Shown here one piece after another: positions 58,934-64,000 of a DNA stretch of 64,000 nucleotides. A program made the position numbers and the translations under genes. Each line of letters opens with the position of its first letter. Positions within the stretch are counted from its first letter, which is position 1. The notes below the pieces were generated by a model. That model ran no database searches. It had not been told where the DNA came from and saw only the letters and a list, made by a program, of their open reading frames with translations. Source of the stretch: Clostridiales bacterium (GTDB lineage: Bacteria; Bacillota; Clostridia; Lachnospirales; Lachnospiraceae); assembly GCA_022778745.1 (NCBI GenBank), contig JALFSR010000060.1, positions 1-64,000 on the forward strand, in the 5' to 3' direction.

Positions 58934-60421
58934 ATGTCAGCAACAATTTGGTCATTGCTTCCTCCGATTATTGCCATTATATTAGCATTAATTACAAAGG
59001 AAGTATATAGCTCTTTATTACTTGGTATTTTAGCAGGAGCATTTTTATTTGTCGGTCTGCATCCAATCATTGCAATAGAAACTACTTTTGAAATTATGTC
59101 CACAAAAATCGGAGATAATGCCTATATTTTAATCTTTTTAGTATTACTTGGAATTTTAGTTGCATTGATTACAAAATCAGGTGCATCTCGTTCTTACGGC
59201 AATTGGGCAACAAAGACAATTAAGTCACAAAGAGGTGCTCTTTTATCAACGACTTGTCTTGGTGCATTAATTTTTGTCGATGATTATTTTAACTGTTTGA
59301 CCGTCGGAACAGTAATGCGTCCAGTAACGGACAAGTACAATGTTACCCGTGCAAAATTAGCTTATATTATCGACGCAACTGCTGCTCCTGTCTGCATTAT
59401 CGCACCGATTTCAAGCTGGGCAGCGGCCGTAACTTCCTCTCTTCCACAGAACAGCGGAATTGATGGATTTAACCTCTTTTTACAGACGATTCCGTTTAAC
59501 CTCTACGCATTATTAACAATTATTTTCATGCTGTTTATTATCTTTTTAGGAATTGATTTTTCTAAAATGAAAGCTTATGAAACAACTTGTGAAAATGCTT
59601 CTGACAATAATGCAGCTTCCGATCTGCCTGTCATTGGAAAAGGTCTTGTTATCGACTTAATTTTACCGATCGCCGTTTTAATTTTATCTTGTATTTTAGC
59701 GATGCTTTATACAGGAGGATTATTAGAAGGCGTTGGAATCGTAGAAGCCTTTGCAAACTGTTCCTCTGCTAAAAGTCTTGTTCTTGGTTCATTCTTCACA
59801 TTAATTTTTACATTTTTGTTGTACATACCAAGAAAAGTACTTGCTTTTTCCGATTTCTGCGATAGCTTTGTTCAAGGATTTAAGGCAATGACACCTGCGA
59901 TTATGATTCTTTGCCTTGCATGGACACTTTCTGGAATTTGTAGTGCAGACTATTTGAATATCGGCGGATTTGTAAGCTCTATCATCAGTGTAGACTCCGC
60001 GATCGGTATGTTCCTTCCAGCATTATTCTTCTTAATTTCACTTGGACTTGCTTTTGCAACAGGAACTTCCTGGGGTACATTTGGTATTTTAATTCCAATC
60101 GCAGTTGCAATCTTTGGTGCAGGAAATTCTATGCTGATCGTTACGGTTGCAGCCACTCTTTCTGGTGCAGTATGCGGTGACCATATTTCTCCGATCTCCG
60201 ATACAACAATTCTTGCCTCCGCCGGCGCGCAATGTAAGCATATTGATCATGTATCCACACAGATTCCTTATGCATTACTCGTAGCAGCTTGCTGCTTTAT
60301 TGGATTCCTCGTAGCAGGTATCTGCCATAATGGGTGGATTGGTCTTTGTGTTGGACTTATTGTAGAAATTATTATTATGACTGTTCTTTATTCTACTATA
60401 AAAGCGAAAGATCAACAATAA
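58934..60421 (+). CDS. Na+/H+ antiporter NhaC family protein
   Basis: Multiple TM; FVDDYFNCLTVGTVMRPVTDKY; FATGTSWGTFGILIPIAVAI; GDHISPISDTTILASAGAQCKHIDHVSTQIPYAL. Confidence 0.92.
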   Translation: MSATIWSLLPPIIAIILALITKEVYSSLLLGILAGAFLFVGLHPIIAIETTFEIMSTKIGDNAYILIFLVLLGILVALITKSGASRSYGNWATKTIKSQRGALLSTTCLGALIFVDDYFNCLTVGTVMRPVTDKYNVTRAKLAYIIDATAAPVCIIAPISSWAAAVTSSLPQNSGIDGFNLFLQTIPFNLYALLTIIFMLFIIFLGIDFSKMKAYETTCENASDNNAASDLPVIGKGLVIDLILPIAVLILSCILAMLYTGGLLEGVGIVEAFANCSSAKSLVLGSFFTLIFTFLLYIPRKVLAFSDFCDSFVQGFKAMTPAIMILCLAWTLSGICSADYLNIGGFVSSIISVDSAIGMFLPALFFLISLGLAFATGTSWGTFGILIPIAVAIFGAGNSMLIVTVAATLSGAVCGDHISPISDTTILASAGAQCKHIDHVSTQIPYALLVAACCFIGFLVAGICHNGWIGLCVGLIVEIIIMTVLYSTIKAKDQQ

Positions 60422-60534
60422 AAGACTCATTACTAAATTAAACACATAGAAGTGGATTTCGAATATCCACTTTACTAAAGAAAGAGAAATCCTTTCAATT
60501 TGTATATGGATTTCTCTTTCTTTTTATACTTCTT

Positions 60535-60738
60535 TTATCCTTCTTCTCCCTTATTTAACATTTTTTTTCGTTTTGCCATCATTCCTCCGATTTTTCCGGA
60601 CTCTTTTGCGGACAAGCTTCTCCATCCTGACTGCATAACTTTATCAAATACACCGATTTCTTCTGCAATTTCAAGTTTGAGTTGTTCTTCTGGAGTCAAA
60701 TTATTCAAATCAATCTTTTTTTCTTTTTTCTTTCCCAT
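60535..60738 (-). CDS. alpha/beta-type small acid-soluble spore protein
   Basis: LKLEIAEEIGVFDKVMQSGWRSLSAKESGKIGGMMAKRKKML matches the SASP alpha/beta pattern. Confidence 0.88.
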   Translation of the reverse strand: MGKKKEKKIDLNNLTPEEQLKLEIAEEIGVFDKVMQSGWRSLSAKESGKIGGMMAKRKKMLNKGEEG

Positions 60739-60851
60739 ACATACTAACCTCCATTCCTGCTATTTGTTTCTATTTCTTTTCCGCCATCTATCCATTCTGT
60801 CACTTTCATCTTCTTTTATTAGTATTTCTAATTTGCCCCAAAAAATACAAA

Positions 60852-60890
60852 AACCGCTGCAAAACTTTCTTTCTTGTTTTTGCAGCGGTA
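60852..60890 (-). terminator. terminator after aspS
   Basis: AAAAACCGCTGCAAAAC / GTTTTTGCAGCGGT inverted repeat. Confidence 0.75.
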
Positions 60891-60895
60891 TCGTT

Positions 60896-62689
60896 TTACT
60901 CAATAATTGCAATTTCCAGTTCTTTTAACTGTTTCTCATCAACGACATCTGGTGCATTTGTCATTAAGCAGGAAGCGTCTTTTACTTTCGGGAATGCAAT
61001 TACATCACGAATGCTTTCCTGTTCTAACATAAGCATCATTAAACGGTCGAAGCCATAAGCAAGTCCAGCGTGCGGCGGAACACCATATTTGAATGCATTC
61101 AATAAAAATCCAAATCGTTCATACGCCTGTTCTTTTGTAAATCCAAGTACTTCAAACATCTTTTCTTGAATATCATCCTGGAAAATACGAACGCTTCCTC
61201 CGCCTAATTCTACACCATTTAATGTAATATCATACGCTTTTGCACGTACCTTGCCTGGATCAGTATCCAATAATGGAATATCCTCTTCCATCGGCATTGT
61301 AAATGGATGGTGCATTGCTACGAAACGTCCTTGTTCTTCAGAATATTCTAACAATGGGAAGTCTACAATCCAAAGGAACTTAAATTCATCGGAATGAATC
61401 AATCCAAGATTTTTTGCAATCTCTACACGAAGGGCACCTAATACAGTCCATACAACGGATGTCTTATCTGCAGCAAACAGTAATAAGTCTCCTGGCTCGC
61501 CTTCCATTCTCTCTACAATTGCATCCAGTTCTTCCTGCTTCATAAATTTAGCAAACGAAGACTTGTAGCTTCCATCTTCATTAATACAAAGATACGCAAG
61601 ACCTTTTGCACCATATGTCTTTGCAAATTCAACTAATGCATCAATTTTCTTTCTTGGCATCTTGCCTTGACCTTTGGCATTAATACCGCGAACACTTCCT
61701 CCATTTGCAAGTGCACCAGTAAATACACCAAAACCACAGTCTTGTACAAGATCAGAAATATTTTTTAATTCAAATCCAAAACGAGTATCTGGTTTATCGG
61801 AACCAAAACGATCCATCGCTTCCTGCCATGTCATACGAGGAATTGGAAGAGGCACATCGACACCAAGCACTTCTTTAAATACTCTCGCTAACAAACGTTC
61901 ATTCACATCCATAACATCATCCATATCCACAAAGGATAATTCCATATCAATCTGTGTAAATTCTGGCTGACGATCTGCTCTCAAATCTTCATCACGGAAA
62001 CATTTTGCAATCTGGAAATAACGATCATAACCAGAACACATTAATAACTGCTTAAATAACTGTGGAGACTGAGGAAGTCCATAGAAGCTTCCTGGATGAA
62101 TACGGCTTGGTACAAGATAGTCTCTCGCACCTTCTGGTGTACTCTTTCCTAAAATTGGTGTTTCGATTTCTAAAAATCCCTCTTCTGTCAGGAAATTACG
62201 AATTACCATCGCTGTTTTACTTCTTAACATTATATTGCGCTGCAATTCTGGTCTTCTCAAATCAAGATAACGATATTTCAGACGAATCTCGTCCTTTGTA
62301 TTAATTCCATCTTCTACTGGGAATGGTGGTGTCTGTGCTTCTGATAAAATACGAAGCTCCGTTACTTTTATTTCAATTGTTCCTGTCTTAAGATTTTTAT
62401 TTACTGCACCAGAACGTGCAATAACTTCACCTGTTGCAGCTACTACGAATTCACTTCTTAATGTAGCTGCTTTTTCAAATCCTTCTTCTCCGACCTCACT
62501 GCCGTCAAATACAAGCTGCAATAAACCAGAACGGTCTCTTAAGTCAATAAAAATTAAATTTCCTAAATTTCTTCTTTTTTGTACCCAACCCATAACTGTC
62601 ACAGTTTGACCAATCATCTGTTCTGTTACTTCTGTACATCTATGAGTTCGTTTCATGCCTTTCATTGATTCAGCCATAACATCCTCCAA
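60896..62689 (-). CDS. aspS: aspartyl-tRNA synthetase
   Basis: RTHRCTEVTEQMIGQTVTVMGWVQKRRNLGNLIFIDLRDRSGLLQLVF; FLEIETPILGKSTPEGARDYLVPSR; GLAYGFDRLMMLM. Confidence 0.98.
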   Translation of the reverse strand: MEDVMAESMKGMKRTHRCTEVTEQMIGQTVTVMGWVQKRRNLGNLIFIDLRDRSGLLQLVFDGSEVGEEGFEKAATLRSEFVVAATGEVIARSGAVNKNLKTGTIEIKVTELRILSEAQTPPFPVEDGINTKDEIRLKYRYLDLRRPELQRNIMLRSKTAMVIRNFLTEEGFLEIETPILGKSTPEGARDYLVPSRIHPGSFYGLPQSPQLFKQLLMCSGYDRYFQIAKCFRDEDLRADRQPEFTQIDMELSFVDMDDVMDVNERLLARVFKEVLGVDVPLPIPRMTWQEAMDRFGSDKPDTRFGFELKNISDLVQDCGFGVFTGALANGGSVRGINAKGQGKMPRKKIDALVEFAKTYGAKGLAYLCINEDGSYKSSFAKFMKQEELDAIVERMEGEPGDLLLFAADKTSVVWTVLGALRVEIAKNLGLIHSDEFKFLWIVDFPLLEYSEEQGRFVAMHHPFTMPMEEDIPLLDTDPGKVRAKAYDITLNGVELGGGSVRIFQDDIQEKMFEVLGFTKEQAYERFGFLLNAFKYGVPPHAGLAYGFDRLMMLMLEQESIRDVIAFPKVKDASCLMTNAPDVVDEKQLKELEIAIIE

Positions 62690-62713
62690 ATTATTTTAAT
62701 ATATCACAAAATT

Positions 62714-63976
62714 TTATTTTAAAAATTCCTTTTTATAGAATTCTTCAAACTCCGTATAACCTTCTGCGATCAGCTGCTCTTTCTGGAACTTTTTATTTTT
62801 ATTCATCTGTGTGACAAGAACTTGGCGACCATTGGAACGCTCTTCCATTGCTTTTGCCAATGCCTGTCCCATACGCTCTGCACTCACACCTTTTTCAATT
62901 AAATATGCCTTCTTTTGACCGCTTCCTGGTACTTGGAATCCATTGTCAAGCAAAATCGTAACGATACGCTCAAATCCAATCGAAAATCCACATGCTGGTG
63001 TCTGCATATTTGTGAACTTTCCAACCATCTCATCATAACGTCCGCCGCCTGCGACTGATCCAGGGAATCCTTCCATCTCAATCTCAAAAATCGTACCTGT
63101 ATAATATGACATACCACGTACTAATGTTGGATCAAATACAATATCAAAACTAGATGAAGTTGTCTGTTCTACAGTGGAGACGATCTGCTGCAAATTATCT
63201 GTCGCATTTCCTTCCATTACATCAGCAAGCTTTTGTCCGATATAAGAAATACCATTTTCTTCCTGCTCTAACTGTCCAAACATATCTAAATATGTCGAAA
63301 CACTTTCTTGTGCAAATCCTGCTTTCTTTAATTCCTCTGCAACGCCATCCAATCCGATTTTATCCATCTTATCCAAAATGATAAATACTTCATCAAATCT
63401 GTCTTCTGGGAATTCAGAAAACTTTGCCATCGCCTTTAAAATACGGCGGTCATTAATACGTACTTTGAATCCAGAAAATCCAATTTTTCCAAGTAATGTT
63501 GTTGTAGCCAAAATTAACTCGATCTCAGCCAGATTTGTTGGATCACCTAAAATATCAATATCACATTGATAAAACTGACGGAAACGTCCTTTCTGTGGAC
63601 GATCAGCTCTCCATACTGGTCCAATCTGAAGTGCCTTAAACGGCTTTGGCAAATTTGCTGCATTATTAGAATAAAAACGAGAGAGCGGTACTGTCAGATC
63701 GTAACGCAGTCCGCTGTCTGCTAAATCATTTTCACAAACTGCTTTTTCAAGATTGAACTTTTCTCCACGTTTCATAATCTTAAAAATTAACTTTTCATTT
63801 TCGCCGCCTTGTTTATTACTCAAATTTGCAATATTTTCTACGCATGGAGTTTCGATTGGTGTAAATCCAAATCCTTTATAAGTTTCCTTAATTAACCCAA
63901 TGACGTAGTCTCGAATCTGCATCTCTGAAGGTAAAATATCTTTCATACCAGTAACCGGTTTTTTCGATAATGCCAT
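62714..63976 (-). CDS. hisS: histidyl-tRNA synthetase
   Basis: GMKDILPSEMQIRDYVI; LRYDLTVPLSRF; RADRPQKGRFRQFYQCDIDILG; GGRYDEMVGKF. Confidence 0.97.
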   Translation of the reverse strand: MALSKKPVTGMKDILPSEMQIRDYVIGLIKETYKGFGFTPIETPCVENIANLSNKQGGENEKLIFKIMKRGEKFNLEKAVCENDLADSGLRYDLTVPLSRFYSNNAANLPKPFKALQIGPVWRADRPQKGRFRQFYQCDIDILGDPTNLAEIELILATTTLLGKIGFSGFKVRINDRRILKAMAKFSEFPEDRFDEVFIILDKMDKIGLDGVAEELKKAGFAQESVSTYLDMFGQLEQEENGISYIGQKLADVMEGNATDNLQQIVSTVEQTTSSSFDIVFDPTLVRGMSYYTGTIFEIEMEGFPGSVAGGGRYDEMVGKFTNMQTPACGFSIGFERIVTILLDNGFQVPGSGQKKAYLIEKGVSAERMGQALAKAMEERSNGRQVLVTQMNKNKKFQKEQLIAEGYTEFEEFYKKEFLK

Positions 63977-64000
63977 AATTATAACTCCTCATCTCTCATT

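Overview
Low-GC Firmicutes chromosome segment, most like Lachnospiraceae/Clostridia (inferred from spore-coat genes, DUF5716/DUF5717 genes, T-box and lysine riboswitch). Most of it is a housekeeping backbone: TgpA/DUF58/MoxR, an LCP protein and sugar transferase, dapA-dapB, valS, rarA, DUF5716/DUF5717, thiE, trkH/trkA, metY, cotJABC, nadABC-niaR, pdxST, aspS-hisS. Main hunt results: (1) an ORF missing from the supplied track (1728-1850, minus) encodes a 40-aa peptide with a canonical double-glycine leader. It overlaps by GTGA a stand-alone C39 peptidase with intact catalytic residues and lies divergent from an orphan GHKL sensor kinase. (2) A six-box ATACCA/TGGTAT iteron array (41-43 bp period) sits on an excellent promoter upstream of pdxST and resembles GabR/MocR-type operators. 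(3) A CotJA domain is fused to a Cys-rich 18/19-aa tandem repeat. (4) A chimeric deletion scar joins the 5' end of a gamma-glutamylcysteine ligase gene to the 3' end of an M20 peptidase gene. (5) A GntR pseudogene ends a DUF5717-DUF5716 operon. (6) Several MITE-like or structured dispersed repeats are present. (7) The nadA leader has a hairpin placed exactly between the Shine-Dalgarno and the start codon. No homology search or folding program was run. Family names come from recognising motifs in the translations.
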